A stretch of DNA of 64,000 bases from Panicum virgatum (GCF_016808335.1 NC_053153.1:13775033-13839032); one strand, 5' to 3'. Numbered from the stretch's first letter, positions 1-12,296 are shown. The notes: a model not told the origin generated them from the sequence alone. Program-made: numbers and translations.

Positions 1-115
1 GAAGGGGCGCGGTCCGGTGGCGGGACGGCGGCAGCGTGAGCGTGCATGTGTGTGTGTCGAGTGTGTGGCATGCGTGCGTGTGTGTGGAAGGCGCCGGGAT
101 AAGTCCTGAACCCCC

Positions 116-1567
116 ACTTCGCCGAGTGCTGCATCGGCTTTGCCTAGTGCCCCCGATCTGGCACTCGGCAAAACCCTTTAAAAAATAATTCTTTCATATG
201 TTTGCCGAGTGCCGCGGCACTCGGAAAAAAAAAATTTACAATAAACTGCGAATTAGAATGCAGATAAACCATGAATTCAAAAAAAATTATTTCATGCATA
301 ATTATTTCAAACTCAAATTATAACAATTTGTATTTCAAGTTTCTTGATTTTATGCGAGAAAATCTGTTATTTCATGTGTTTCTAAAGTCAAATTTAATTT
401 ATATCAACAAATTTGTTTTGATGAGGTATGTAACAAAAATTTAGTGACTATCAACTAAATAATTTACCAAAATAATGCAACAATTTATGGTTCATGATTT
501 CATGGAAAAAATCCTATTATTTCATGTGTTTAAATATCAAGTTGAAACTAAATATATATATTGATTTTCAATGTGTCCCAAAAATAATTTTATATATACA
601 TAACAAAATAAAAAATTAACCAAATTTTCAGAGGACACATATTTTATTGTTATTTCTCTGAATAAAAAGTTTCACATTGAAAATCATATGCGACTTCATT
701 TCAACCACAAATCCAATCGGATACTACAAATCTCTTTGAAACTTCTCCGGAGATTCTCCGGCTTGTAAGCGGCGTACATTGTCACGTGTCCGAAACGCTG
801 TCAATTTTTTTCCACTCTATCCTCGCATGAAGCCAAGAGATTTGCACAAGTCCCATGATTTTCAGACATTGTATGTTATTTTTGGTTTTTTCCGAACGTC
901 CGTGCACACGCTTGTGATCAAGTTTCAGAGTAAAGATGCTTCAACTTTTAAGTTCTTTCACGCATACGGCATCAGTTTTGATTCACGTACATCAATATCA
1001 AATTTCCATTCATTGATTTCGAAATTTCGACCCACTTCTAATTTTAAATTGACTTCGACCGATTATTCCCCGCAAACAAATAAATTAATAGAAAATAGTA
1101 AACCAATCAATAAAAGTATTTATGTTACTAGGCATTACATTCTCAAATTTAAGTACAGAACAAAAAATTTGAAAGCTCAAAAAAAATTAACCACGTTTGC
1201 CGAGTGCCGGAGCCCGGGCACTCGGCAAAAGAAGCTTTGCCGAGTGCCAGCTGTGGGCACTCGGCAAATATTGATCTTTGCCGAGTGCCACGTGTAGACA
1301 CTCGGCAAAGACTTAACGCCGTGAGCCACCCTAACGGCCGACGCACGGCGGGCGCGCGTGCTGGGCACGTGCGCGGTCTTTGCCTAGTGCGGGCCCGGTG
1401 GCACTCGGCAAAGAGCAATGGTTGCCGAGTGCCATACTTTGCCGACGGCCAGCTCTCGGCGAAGTTAGGGCATGCCGTGTGCCACGTGTTTGCCGAGTGC
1501 CCAGTGCCCGTGGTCTGGCACTCGGCAAAGGCCGCAACACTCGGCAATTATTGGTTTTCCGGTAGTG
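116..1567. mobile_element. CACTA (En/Spm-type) DNA transposon, right end; left end outside or unresolved
   Basis: The segment ends at 1567 in GGTTTTCCGGTAGTG, the reverse complement of a CACTACCGGAAAACC terminus, which is the diagnostic end of CACTA transposons. Subterminal repeats of TTTGCCGAGTGCC and its complement GGCACTCGGCAAA occur in both orientations at about 118-222 and about 1196-1550, the pattern of transposase-binding arrays in grass CACTA elements. Between them (about 240-1190) lies AT-rich sequence without a recognisable coding region, so this copy looks non-autonomous or is a fragment. No matching CACTA terminus was found at the left, so the element probably starts before the window. 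Short open frames across the repeats are by-products of the palindromic motif. Confidence 0.82.
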
Positions 1568-3414
1568 ATGGCACGTCCGCCCGTGGATGGATGGATCATG
1601 ATCATCCTTAGCTTGGCTTGGCTACCTGAGCTCTGCTAGGGCTTTGAGCACATCATCGTGCTCGATCGATGTGCCTGCCGTGTAGCCCGGCCCTCCCGGG
1701 GGGCGCACGAGGAACCACCCCCCCCCCCCACCCCCCCAATCTTCTGCACATGCACGCGCTTGGGGAGGAGGAGGCAGGCATCTAGCTAGCTCATCGGCGA
1801 CAGCGAGAGGAGAGGAAAGAAACAGAAAAAAGGGCGTGATAGATGGTGGACCGGAGGGGAGCGAAAAAAATAAAGATGTGCGTACTATGGTTGAGGATAT
1901 GTGTAGATGGGGTGACTTAGATTCTCACCTAACATGGCTCTAATGGGTTCTTTTCTTTTGAGCTAGAAAAACAACATGGTGTACGTTGGGTTTGATAGGA
2001 TGGAGTTGGGGTGCTGGTCATCACCATTATTATTTGTGTCCAGATTAAAGGGGCCGGCTCATCACTAGCTTTCGGAGTTGGGTTAGGGTTTGTTTAATCA
2101 AGGAGGTCGTCGATCGATCACATACAGAAAATTGCAAATTGTCCGTAGATCGGGATAAATAAGCATATCACGTGATTTCGGTTTTCCTGGAGATTCGGTT
2201 GGACGTTTTGGATTTCATTTGAGGTAATGGGGTCGAGCGATCTCTATATAATTAAGCCGCTTTCTTGTCGAGTCCGAGGTAATGTTGTAACCTCTCTTTT
2301 CTATTTCCGCCTTTTTTTGTGGACGCACCTCGTAGTCGCATTATATTTAACCTTCCATCATCTTCCATTATTTTTTTTGAACAATCCTTCGTCTTCCATT
2401 ATTAGTGCCTTGCGATTAGTGTTGATGAGAGCAATAATGGAGTCGTATGTAGAATATTTTGCACAAAAAAAGTAAGTGAGAATGGTACCTAGTATATATC
2501 ACATCCACCTACAAATATGTCTTCGCGTGCTTGTCGGACGGGCATATAATTTTACTCGCCTTTTTAAATTTTCAACCACTTTTATCTCCTCCTTTCCATT
2601 CGCCTCTCCTTTTTCATTATCACACCCAATTCCTTGCCCTATGGCAGAGGCTGAAAGCAGAAGTGATTCCATCAGCATGAGTGGACGCAATACTTGCATC
2701 TTTGCTGTGTGGTCCTAGCAAGCTACACATGCATGTCGATGTTTGTCGCCATGGCCGTACGGTTGATCTTTGCATCTGCCTAATGTGTGAAAGCTAGTAG
2801 TGCCTTAAAGCACAAGGCTTTAACTTTTCCCAGGTTACTTCAGAGTCACAGGGCATTTGAAAAAGCCATGCGCATATGGCTATAGCTAAGAGCAATGCTG
2901 GTTACTAGCCGCACACCATCAAGGTGGATTGATGATAGCATAGGATAAGTGGTGTGGTGTTCCCCATGATCTTGATCTCACAAGGCAGTAACCTAGATCT
3001 TCATTTTGGCACATTGGTTTGTATAAAATTATAGGATAATCCTTGGCTTTAGTAGACCCATGCGTGAATGTGCTTGGTATAAATAGGGTCAAAAGGCTAA
3101 GCATATGCAGCATGTCGACACGAGATCAAATCTGTCCCATCTTTGTTGGATGGTATTTTGGTCTGGCTTCCAAGGAGGAATAATTTAGTTCCATGTCTAG
3201 TGGTGTATAGAAGGTATAGCTATCTGTCTAGTACTAAATGGGTCAAGTGGTGGTAGCATGAGCTGTACTATGCGACTATTTGTAGGTATTAATGGCTAGG
3301 AACAAAAGTTATTTCTTTCTTTCTTTTTGTAGAGGAAAAATTCCACCCATTCACCTTTTGTTTTGTCAAATATAAATCTCTTTCGTTCTCCTTATATGTA
3401 TTGAACTTTGAGCT
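1568..3414. other. Intergenic, no supported gene
   Basis: Mixed AT-rich and moderate-GC sequence with a C-rich run near 1720-1737. The open frames are under 85 codons, lack recognisable domains, and have no splice-linked partners. Nothing functional is supported. Confidence 0.5.
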
Positions 3415-3544
3415 GGGCCTGTTTGGATTGGCTAAAGTTTTTGAGTCTTGGCTAAAGTTTAACCCATCATCACCACACTAGCACTCAAGCTAGTGCTAAA
3501 AGTTTAGCACTTTTGTTCATTGCCACTTGCATCCAAACACCCCC
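3415..3544. mobile_element. Small MITE, Tourist/PIF-like ends
   Basis: About 130 bp bounded by GGGCCTGTTTGGAT at the left and ATCCAAACACCCCC at the right, which are inverted copies with few differences. An internal inverted repeat CACTAGCACTC/AAGCTAGTGC lies in the middle. The GGG-CCTGTTTGG end is typical of grass Tourist-like (PIF/Harbinger) MITEs. A clear target duplication was not seen, so the superfamily is tentative. Confidence 0.6.
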
Positions 3545-4824
3545 TAAGGGCATTAGGTTTCATATGTGATACATCATCTAAAAGATAATGGTTACTGATA
3601 TTAGGTGATTTTGGTTTGAGAAAATCCATCCATATACAAACAACATATCCATAAAACAATCCCTGCCTACTGACAAATTGTGTTACCTTTCTAGCTACTT
3701 TTTGAAAATTAAATTCCCCTCTTAAAAACCTCAGCTTTTCTGTAAGAGACACTTTCAACCAAATAAACTACCACAAAAAACAATCAACTTAGATTTTTCC
3801 CATGAAAACTGTATTATTGATAAACAGACCATTTAATGGAGTTCCATCATAAAAAAAAATCAATTTGTATATTGTATTATATATATACTAGAAAAAATAA
3901 TGGTTGGCATAGTTTATGCTGGAGACATGTCAATGCCAAGTAAAACTAGCTAGACTAGGGTGCACGATTAGTATACATAAAACAATGGTAAGCGTCAGCT
4001 TTATAATCACTTTACTTTCTATTTGCAGTTTTAGGCTATATATCCTTCTTTTCCTCTATCTATTTTTGAGGTGATCAAGCATCAAACATTCTAGATATGG
4101 ACTAGCTATATCTTCAGGCAAGTTGCCCTTGCACTGAAATGGAATCTGCACCTTTGCATGGGCGGCCACTCTATCAGGAGGATCCATGCATTTCTCCCAA
4201 ACCACACGTGAACCAGTGAAATTTTGAAGGAACAAAACCTTTAACATTGCTGTGGTGCACTTCTCTCTTTTTTGTCTTTATCTTCCCTTCTTTGCTTTGT
4301 TAGATAAATGTAGGAATCACCCTTTACTCCTTTAGTTGATTGATGAAGTGAAGGCGAAGGTGACACGGCGGCCTCAGGTACAATGGATGATGCCTGACAG
4401 TTAACCATATCTCCCTAATCTTTTGTGGTTGTGAGATTAAAAGGGCGAGTTCACAAGAATCCATGCTAAACATGACAAATGTAATTGGAGACTCTGTGTC
4501 TCTGTTGTGAAAACGATTGAACCTATAAGAGCCTAAAAGGTAACTGAGAAAAGGACATGATAGATGTTGATATGGTTTGTCATGTCCATTATTCTGCCTA
4601 TGCTGATTTGATGTTTAATTCGTGTGCAATACATTGATTGATATTTGTTCTGTTAAAGAACATTTCTTTTTCTGCCAATGGAGGAAGCTATATCAGAAAA
4701 TTCCACATATTCTGTGCACCTATTAATGATGATTTGTGAAAAGAAAATGAAGGCCAACCAATATCACACAAAAGATGCACTTACCGCTCTCTGTTATACT
4801 TTCTTGCACATATACTTGAATAAT
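3545..4824. other. Intergenic, no supported gene
   Basis: AT-rich sequence. A 63-codon minus-strand open frame at 4056-4247 has protein-like composition but no recognised domain and no flanking exons. It could be a gene relic, but this cannot be supported. Confidence 0.4.
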
Positions 4825-4864
4825 AATAGTAATAATAGTAGTAGTAGTACTAATAACAATAGTC

Positions 4865-4906
<42 letters not shown>
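4825..4906. repeat. (AAT)n microsatellite
   Basis: Imperfect AAT/AGT triplets from 4825 pass into an uninterrupted AAT run at about 4865-4906. A poly-asparagine open frame across it is an artefact of the triplet repeat. Confidence 0.95.
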
Positions 4907-5055
4907 GAATTGTTAGATATAGCATATAAAAGTTGTTCTTTTTATAAGAAAATATGTGGTTGCATTTGGAGTTATCAAATTATATTATCTATCGTTATGG
5001 GTCATCAGAAGCAATCATACCTGAATTATTAGTCTCCAAATCTTTTTTTGCAAGC

Positions 5056-5155
<100 letters not shown>

Positions 5156-5303
5156 TGTAATCAAACTTGAAGTCAATAGGCATATAAGAAGCGGGTTTCT
5201 ATGGCAATATCGGATCCTCCTGGCAAATATTGATTGGAACCGATGAACTCTGGATATGGTTTGATATAATGGATTCGACAAGGATCCACTATGATTTGAA
5301 GTA

Positions 5304-5575
5304 AGAGCATCTCCAGTAGTTCCCCAATAAACACTTCCCAATACCATTTTCATGGATTATTGGAAGAGATACTTTTACAGTCTCTCAATAATCTTATTAC
5401 AGTATAACGTATTGTGAGAGCATGAATCCTTCATTTATTTGAGAGGAGTTGTGGTGAAATATTGAGATAAACCAATAGTTATCGGGAAAGAGAGATGTAT
5501 TGAAAACAGCTGGAGCACATTCTTTTTTCCAATAGTAGTAGTTTATTGGGGAAATGGGACTGCTGGAGATGCACT
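5304..5575. mobile_element. MITE with GAGCATCTCCAG-type ends, about 272 bp
   Basis: The left end AGAGCATCTCCAGTAG and the right end CTGCTGGAGATGCACT are inverted copies. The similarity continues inward with CCCCAATAA/TTATTGGGG. Both sides are followed by AGTA, a possible short target duplication (5300-5303 and 5576-5579). There is no coding content. Ends with this sequence are frequent in grass genomes, but the duplication length does not settle the superfamily. Confidence 0.7.
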
Positions 5576-6064
5576 AGTAAAAATAAATAAACCGAATGAA
5601 ATCCTACATGTCCAAAAGAAGTTTGAGCTGTTGAGCAATCACAGAATAATTAAGCTACTCATTCAAATAATCCAGAAAAATACCAAACACAATTATTCCT
5701 TTTAAAAAGGAGGCATGCAAGGCGTTGGGGAGTTACTGAGATATTGGCAACGCAACCACACATGAAAGTACAGCGCAGTTGCAGTCGCAGCTGATGGATC
5801 GTCCGCGGCAGGATCATCAATCACGACGTTTCACCGATTAGCTAGACGACTGCATCACAGCAATGCATTATTGACGAGGGTACTGATGATAGATGCATCT
5901 TGACAGCATGCTGCTCGTCGATCGCTCGCTTCCAATGGACAAACTACCGGACCGGGCCGATCGATCGATCACGTGCAACTTGTGATCTGAGCGGATCGGA
6001 GATGGAGGAGTCTGAGGAGCGAGTAGACCCCGTTGTGTTCAGCTACTAAGGCAGTAAGCACTAA
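5576..6064. other. Intergenic, nothing recognised
   Basis: AT-rich then GC-mixed sequence with no supported open frame, repeat or RNA gene. Confidence 0.4.
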
Positions 6065-7086
6065 GGCTATCTCCAACAGCGAAGACTCAAATCGGATACC
6101 CATTCTACAATTTGGGTCATCAACAGGAAAAAAATCACTCCCCAAAATTTTATCTTCTCCAACAGCCTACCCAAAATCCCCATTACTCATTCCCTCTCTC
6201 CCCTCCCTCGCGTTCGACGGCGAGAGGACGCCGGCTCCGCCATGTCTCCTCGCCGCGCCAGCGGTTCCCCGCCGCGCCCCACCTCGACGCGGACCCGCCG
6301 CACCGGCGGCTCCCTGCCGCGCCCTCGGCTTCCTCGCAGCGCCAGCGCCTCCCTTGCTCTACTCTCTCTCTCCCCCATGGCCGACAGCACCAAGGAGCAG
6401 AGCCTCCCGGCCAGCCCGCGGCCACGGTCGGTCCCGCCCGGCACTTGCCGTCCGTGGCCGCGCCCTCTCGCCTCGACTCGCGCCGCCGCCCAGGCCGGTC
6501 TTGTCCCGCGCTTGCCGCGCCATCGCGACCCGGCCCCGTGCGCGCTCTGGCGGCTTCCCCAAGCTCTAGCGCACGACCAGCGGCGGCGGCGACGAGACAC
6601 AGCCTCGCCCTTCCCTAGCGCAAGCGTGCGCTCTCGCTCTCCCCACCGGCCGAGGAGGTCCCCGCCGAGGTCCTCGCCGAGCGCCGACCCGCCGTGGGCA
6701 GGGGAGCTCCGCGCCGCCGTGGGCGGGCAAGCTCCGCGGCCTGTGCGGCGGCGCAGGGCGGGCCAGCGCGTGGCGGCCGGCCGGCAGAGGAGCAGTGGCG
6801 GCCGGCCGACGGAGGAGCAGCGGCGGCGAGGACGCAAAGCCGCGGTGGGAGGCAGCCATGGCGGCGCACCGGCGGCCGTCAGCACGCAGACCGGTGGGCC
6901 CGATGTCTGGGCGGAGACGCAGAAGGGCGAAGAGAGGACGCATTTTTGCGTCGCGCTCCTGCTCGAACCCAAAATGCGTCGCTTGTTTGCCTGCTCCGTT
7001 GGAGAGCTGATTTTGGTACCTAAATGCGCTGTGCGCGACGTATTTTAGGTTTGGATCGCGGGATGCGTCCGCCGTTGGAGACAGGC
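6065..7086. mobile_element. TIR-bounded element with a GC-rich, exon-like interior (Pack-type candidate)
   Basis: The left end GGCTATCTCCAACAGCG and the right end CGCCGTTGGAGACAGGC are inverted copies with a few mismatches. The inside (about 6180-6990) is far more GC-rich than the flanks, as in elements that have captured host gene pieces. Overlapping open frames run in nearly every frame (up to 268 codons at 6242-7048 on + and 261 codons at 6187-6972 on -). None shows a domain I recognise, and high GC alone suppresses stop codons. A target duplication was not found. It may be a Mutator-like or PIF-like non-autonomous element. Confidence 0.5.
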
Positions 7087-7623
7087 AGGGGATGATGCTA
7101 CGGCTAGCCAGCCAGCTCCGTGACAAGGATGCGATCAAGGAAAACTGAGAGCTGACGGCACTGAATCTGATGCGTCGCCGCCGCGGGGACCGTCCAGCAG
7201 GGACGCACGCCCATCAGGATTGAGATGAGGGCCAGCTGCAAGTTCTGACCTAGGAGTACTATAGCTAGCTACAAGAAGTTTACCTGTCATCTGCCACAGT
7301 ACAGTGTTTCAGGAAACATGCATGTCGCCCGCCCGTGCACGGAAATCTTCTTCGTTTTTTTATTTTTTTATTTTTTTTTGCTTTCTTCACAGGCACGCGC
7401 GCTGAGCAGATCGAAAGCCATTCTCGTCCGTTGTCAGCACGCTGCAGTCAGATTTCTTATCACACGTACGCGTGTCGCCCTGTCTGCTCCTGGGATTATT
7501 GTAAAGTAAAACTACTGTAGATCGTAAAAGTTGGATGAAAAGACGACAGTTTCGTGTGTTGGGTGAGCTAGACTAGAGCTTTTACAAACTCTAATGCGCA
7601 GGTGATAAAAGTTAGGTTTTCGC
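7087..7623. other. Intergenic, nothing recognised
   Basis: No domain-bearing frame. A T-rich run lies at about 7353-7380. Confidence 0.4.
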
Positions 7624-7625
7624 TA

Positions 7626-7783
7626 GGGGTGCAAATTGGTGACTCTTATGTGCACCTCCAAACCTCTCTAGTTCAAAATTTTGTACTAATTTTTCAAAAT
7701 AAGATATGATTTTGGAGAATTAGTACAAAATTTTGAACTAAAGAGGGTTGGAGATGCACCTAAGAATCATTAATTGACACCCC
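7626..7783. mobile_element. MITE (family M1), copy 1, 158-bp fold-back
   Basis: A near-perfect hairpin: the left arm starts GGGGTGCAAATTGGTGA and the right arm ends AATTGACACCCC. The arms pair for about 70 bp, including TTCAAAATTTTGTACTAA and its complement. It is flanked on both sides by TA (7624-7625 and 7784-7785). A relative with the same ends lies at 59044-59204. TA flanks suggest a Tc1/mariner (Stowaway-type) mechanism, but the terminal sequence is not the canonical Stowaway one. Confidence 0.8.
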
Positions 7784-8296
7784 TAATTTTCGTAATCTCT
7801 AGCTGTCATCCACACATATGCGCGCAACATCAACACTAACTACAGATGTCTCACAAAATTAAAATAAATGATGATTTACAAGTAATCAAATGAATGGTAT
7901 TGGAACATCCACATATAAGAGGTGGTGCTTTGACCAACAATTTATAGGAAAACATGACACTCAAAATAAAGATAAATTAAATTGTAAGCATTACAAAATT
8001 GCTCCATGCATGTCCTTCACGAAATAATCCGTACATTCCCTGCCTCCCTGGCTCAAACTAATCGAAAATTGTGGTCCAATTGTTAATAAATATGTGCGCG
8101 CGGTATGTAGCACATTGGTTAATTAATTTGATGCCAACCTGACCATGTGAAATCACATATATGCTGCCATTTTCATGGTTCACGCATCAAATACATTTCC
8201 GGCTTCCCCTCTATGCTCGCAAAAGAAAAGGAAGGAAATAAAGAAAACTACCCCTCTATATAGACATGTCTAGTTTTGATTCCAGATACTACTAAT

Positions 8297-8934
8297 CACG
8301 GTTCAAAAAGGCGGAATTAGGCGGGCGCCTAGGCGCGACTAGGCTCTAGGCGAGGGGTTCCCGCCTGGCCTATGGGGGTAGGCGGACTCCTAGGCGGCGC
8401 CGGTGAGGGAGGAGGCAGAGGGAGGAGAAGGAGGCAGGGATGAGCGCTGGCGGAGGAGGAGAAAGCAGGGGACGGGCGGCAGCCGAGGTATGGACGGGCG
8501 GCGGCGGCGGAGGAGGAGGAGGTAGGGGTAGGCGTGGAGGAGGAGGAGGAGGAAGGCCGGCAGCAGAGGCGCAGAGGAGGCAGCGGCGGCGGCGTCGGGA
8601 AGACCGGAAGGGGAACGAGAGGAGGAGAGGTGAGGGGATAAGGTGGGTTGTTGGGCTGCTGGACCGAATGGGCCGAAGGAGAGGGGAGGGGATAAGGTGG
8701 GCTGTTGGGCTGCTGGGTTGTTGGGCTGCTTTGATTGGCTTATTTTTTAACTCAAGACTTAATTGTCCTCTATTTTTCATTTTTTAGAGGTATATGATGT
8801 ATATGACAAGGTATATGTATGTATATGGCACCGCCTAGCAAACTGTCTTGAAACGCCTAGGCTCGCTTAGGTTCGCCTAGGCTCTAGGTGGTGGGTCACC
8901 GCCTAGAAACCGCCTAGCGCCTTTTTAAACATTG
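8297..8934. mobile_element. Non-autonomous hAT transposon, 638 bp, perfect 8-bp target duplication
   Basis: The element is flanked by CTACTAAT at 8289-8296 and again at 8935-8942. An 8-bp duplication is the hallmark of hAT insertion. The ends are CACGGTTCAAAAAGGCG and, on the other strand, CAATGTTTAAAAAGGCG; both begin with CA as expected for hAT. Subterminal copies of CGCCTAGGCG-like motifs are clustered at 8320-8400 and 8824-8925. The centre (8400-8650) is purine-rich and GC-rich, with open frames of 115-136 codons made of low-complexity Gly/Arg or Pro. I do not regard these as genes. No transposase is present. Confidence 0.88.
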
Positions 8935-8942
8935 CTACTAAT

Positions 8943-11014
8943 TATAGTAAGAAACAACAGGAATCGCCATCCTGCAGATAGATGCCCACTTTAGCTTTTT
9001 CGTATTTCTGACCAGATCCACGTGATCACAAGCAAATAAAGATGCGCACGCCAAGAAAAAAAAGAAAAAGAAAAAGAAAAAGATGAACACAAGCTCTTGG
9101 AATGGAATGAACCACCTGTGGCGGCCCCACCAGTCAGGCCCCGGCCTGTCTCGCTCGGCCCTCATCAGTACCTGCAGCGGCAGCTCCTCGATCGAGATAG
9201 CTCGCTCGCTCTCTCTCGAGCCGAGGGCCCGTCCTGTTCCGTTCATTCCCATCTTCGAACGGAAGCGAGGTAGCGAGCGAGCACGCGGCATCCATGGCTG
9301 CTGGACAGAAATTTATATAGGGTTTTAATTTGCGCAGTCGTGATCGTGCGTGGCCGTCCGATCCGTCCGTCGTTTTAATTTTCCATCATCCGTCTCTGTC
9401 GTTGCTTTATTTGCTCCCCGCACAAAATTCAAGTTTCTGGGGAATAACTGAAAAATAGTTCAAAAATGAAAAAATTACACGGTTCCTGTTTCAGATCGCA
9501 CAGGACTTTCCTTTCTTTTCTGTGATTCGTTTCCGAGTTCCAACGAGGGGATGAGATGAGGATACGGGCCGGCCGGCCGTACCGTAACGTTGTGATTCTC
9601 TTCTATTTGTCGCCGGTCGGTTTGTCCTCCTGCTACCATTATTTCGGTTGATTATTCCTGTATATCTACGATATCTACAGCTGTTGTTCGTTCCAGCAAA
9701 CGCATTATAATTGACGGCTACCAATAATGCTTAATTAGGTATATATCTCGCGTATAACAGGAGAGATTGATTTGAATATGAATTTATTTCCTCGGAAAAA
9801 AAATTGGGTGAATTTATAGGCAACGATTATGAAGTAACCAAAGCGATCGTGCTCTCTCTCGCCGATCCGACCTCCGTGCCTGTCATGCATCTTGATTTTT
9901 TTTTAATTGAGACCCTTGCACGTTACTACTACGCTACATCAAGATTCAAGGCTGTGGCTGCCTGTTCAATTGATGCATCATACGTCCAGCTAGATATTGT
10001 ACACCATATATATACACTATCTATAGCCCCCCCCCCCCCCCTACAAAAAAAAGTGTATGTATGTCCTCTCTGTCTACAGTGCCAAACAGTACATCTACAG
10101 TGTCAAACAGTGTATTTGCTTCTTCATTTGCTCCCTCCACTGTGGACGGTCTAATGTCCTCAAATTAAAGGTCCCCTAGCTGCACGCACGCAGGCCTTGG
10201 TAGGTCGTGCACGCGATGCATGCGTCATGCACGGCACGCACGTAACAATGCCAGCTTGATCAATTTAATTAGTTTCCCTCTTAGCTCCAAATCTCGGCTA
10301 TTATTTCGCTCAGATGAGACAGATGATGACCTCTTCCCAGCCGATCAACATACAAAAAAACAATAATTAAGGGGAAAAAAACGCCTGGGTGCTCGTTTAA
10401 CGGAAGCTTTCCTATCTAGACGCCCCAGGGGTTGGTGCCGTAACCGAGCCCGGCTGATTTGGCGCCACCGCGCGTGCGTGCGTGCGTTACCATATCTCAC
10501 CGCCTCTCGCCGTCAATAACTCCTGCATGCATGCGTACACGTCCATCCTTGCTGGCTACTAATAGTATATTTTTGTGTGTGTATATATATATATATACAT
10601 ATATTAATACAAAAATATATTTATAAATGTAATCCCAGCGGACACCCACGGAAACCGCGCGAACGATCCGTGGTTTCCAACTCCAAACAAAACAAGCCAG
10701 CACCAGCAAAGCCATTGCCTCCCAAAATCTTCTTTTTTCCAAAGGCGCCGGGATAGTTTGCCTCTTTGCTTCCTCAGTGACGGCCACGGCCAAAACTTAC
10801 AGCCCCCATAAATACGCACGCGCCCTCCGTCCCCCCCGTCCTCCTCCGTTGCCGCCTGGCCTCTCCCTCCCTCCTCTCCTCCCGAGGCTGCTGTGACCTC
10901 ACCCTCCACCCGCATCCCATCAGCGCGTCCGTCCACCTCGGCCGCCGGGGCCCCCCACCCCTCTGCTTTGCTTCCTTCGTGGACGACGGCCAGTGCTCCG
11001 CTCCTGCCTCCTCC
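8943..11014. other. Intergenic and upstream region of the RING gene
   Basis: It contains an A/GAAAAA-rich tract (about 9055-9083), a 15-base C run (about 10027-10041) and a GT/TA-rich stretch (about 10573-10610). Open frames here are short and without recognised domains. The GC content rises sharply from about 10780 toward the promoter of the gene at 11166. Confidence 0.5.
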
Positions 11015-11022
11015 CTATATAA
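11015..11022 (+). promoter_or_regulatory. TATA box of the BOI-like RING gene
   Basis: TATATAAG lies in a GC-rich context about 144 bp before the start codon at 11166. This is a normal plant spacing that leaves a 5' leader of roughly 110-120 nt. It is the only good TATA element close to the start. Confidence 0.65.
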
Positions 11023-11165
11023 GGCGCGAGACTGCGGGGCCTGTGCGAGGTTGAGGAAAGGGTAGATATATATACTCGCTCTGTGAGGAAGAAGAAGATC
11101 CAAGGAGGGCGTCGTCGATCGATCGTCTGCGCACGCCGGCCGTGCCGATCGGTCGCTGGCCAGCC

Positions 11166-12296
11166 ATGGCCGTCGAGGCGCACCACCTGCTCCACGCGGG
11201 GGGAGGGCGCGCGGGAGGGCAGAGGCAGCTGCTGCTGCCGCCCCACGCGGGGTGGGTCTGGGCGGGCGACGCCGCGTGCTGCGAGGCGCCGGCGAGCGCG
11301 GCACGGCTGGGGCTGCGGAGACCCGCGGCCAAGCAGCAGCAGCAGCAGCAGCACTACAGGTTCCAGCAGCCGTGCGTGGCCACCCCGCCCCCGCCGGGGC
11401 GGCACGCGCCCGGGCCGCAGCTGTGCGCGGCCGACGCGTCGGAGAGCGGCGTCACGTTCGGCGGAGGTGGGGGCGGCGCGCAGCAGGAGGCGCTGGCGCT
11501 GGCGCACAGTAAGCGGAAGCGCGCCGACGAGGGGCAGGCGGCGCCGGCGCTCGGGCTCGCCGCGGCCGGCGTGGCGGCGCACTTCCAGCAGCAGCTGGCC
11601 GACGTCAACCGCCTCGTGCTCCAACACGTAAGCGCCATGCCATGGCTGAACGATCGCCCGATGCGCTCGCGGTTTCCGCGCGCGGCGGCCGGCGGCGTTC
11701 CGTGACGAAACTGACGTGATTTCCGCTCTGGTTATCTGCAGACCTCGAGGATGTGGGCGGAGCTGCGGGAGCAGCGCCGGCGGCACGCCGGGCAGGTGGC
11801 GGCCGCCGTGGAGGCCGCGGCGACGAAGCGGCTGCGCGCCAAGGACGAGGAGATCGAGCGGATCGGCCGCCTCAACTGGGCGCTGGAGGAGCGGGTCAGG
11901 AGCCTCTACGTGGAGGCGCAGGTGTGGCGCGACCTGGCGCAGTCCAACGAGGCCGCCGCCAACGCGCTCCGCGGCGAGCTGCAGCAGGCGCTCGACGCCC
12001 AGCAGGCGCGCTGCGGCGTCCTCGCCGACGGCGGCGCCGGCGACGCCGAGTCATGCTGCTGCGGGGAGAACGCCGTCGCGGTCGCCGGTGGCGCCGGGGC
12101 CGGCAACGAGGGGGAGGACGAGGCGGCAGGGACGCCGAGGAGGAATATGTGCACGGTGTGCGGCGAGGGCGCGGCCGAGGTGCTGCTGCTGCCGTGCCGG
12201 CACCTGTGCGCGTGCGCGCCGTGCGCGGGCGCGGCGCTGGCGTGCCCGGCGTGCGGGTGCGCCAAGAACGGCAGCGTCTGCGTCAACTTTTCGTGA
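11166..12296 (+). CDS. BOI/SBP-family RING-type E3 ubiquitin ligase (two exons: 11166-11627, 11742-12296)
   Basis: The two exons are joined by a gt-ag intron (11628-11741) in phase 0 and encode 338 residues. The N-terminal part is low complexity with a poly-Gln run and His/Pro/Gly-rich stretches. A KRKR basic patch is followed by a long helical, coiled-coil-like segment (about 158-240) that contains the VEAQVWRDLAQSNEA block characteristic of this family. The C-terminus is a C3HC4 RING finger: C291-x2-C294-x11-C306-x-H308-x3-C312-x2-C315-x6-C322-x2-C325, ending in VCVNFS. This architecture is that of Arabidopsis BOI/BRG and petunia SBP1 proteins, which ubiquitinate targets in the nucleus or cytoplasm and affect cell death, stress and gibberellin responses. 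The gene is complete and very GC-rich, as many grass genes are. The start is the ATG in a GCCATGGC context downstream of the TATA box. The specific substrate is unknown. Confidence 0.93.

Noticed and set aside
1196..1550. CRISPR-like regularly spaced palindromic repeats
   Set aside because: Spacing is irregular, orientation alternates, and the adjoining CACTA terminus explains the motif; the genome is plant.
4056..4247. 63-codon minus frame with protein-like composition
   Set aside because: No recognised domain, no neighbouring exons and no promoter; could not be supported.
10604..11786. Long minus-strand frames (up to 288 codons) over the RING gene
   Set aside because: They are GC-driven shadows of the BOI-like gene and its leader, with no domain and no splice support.
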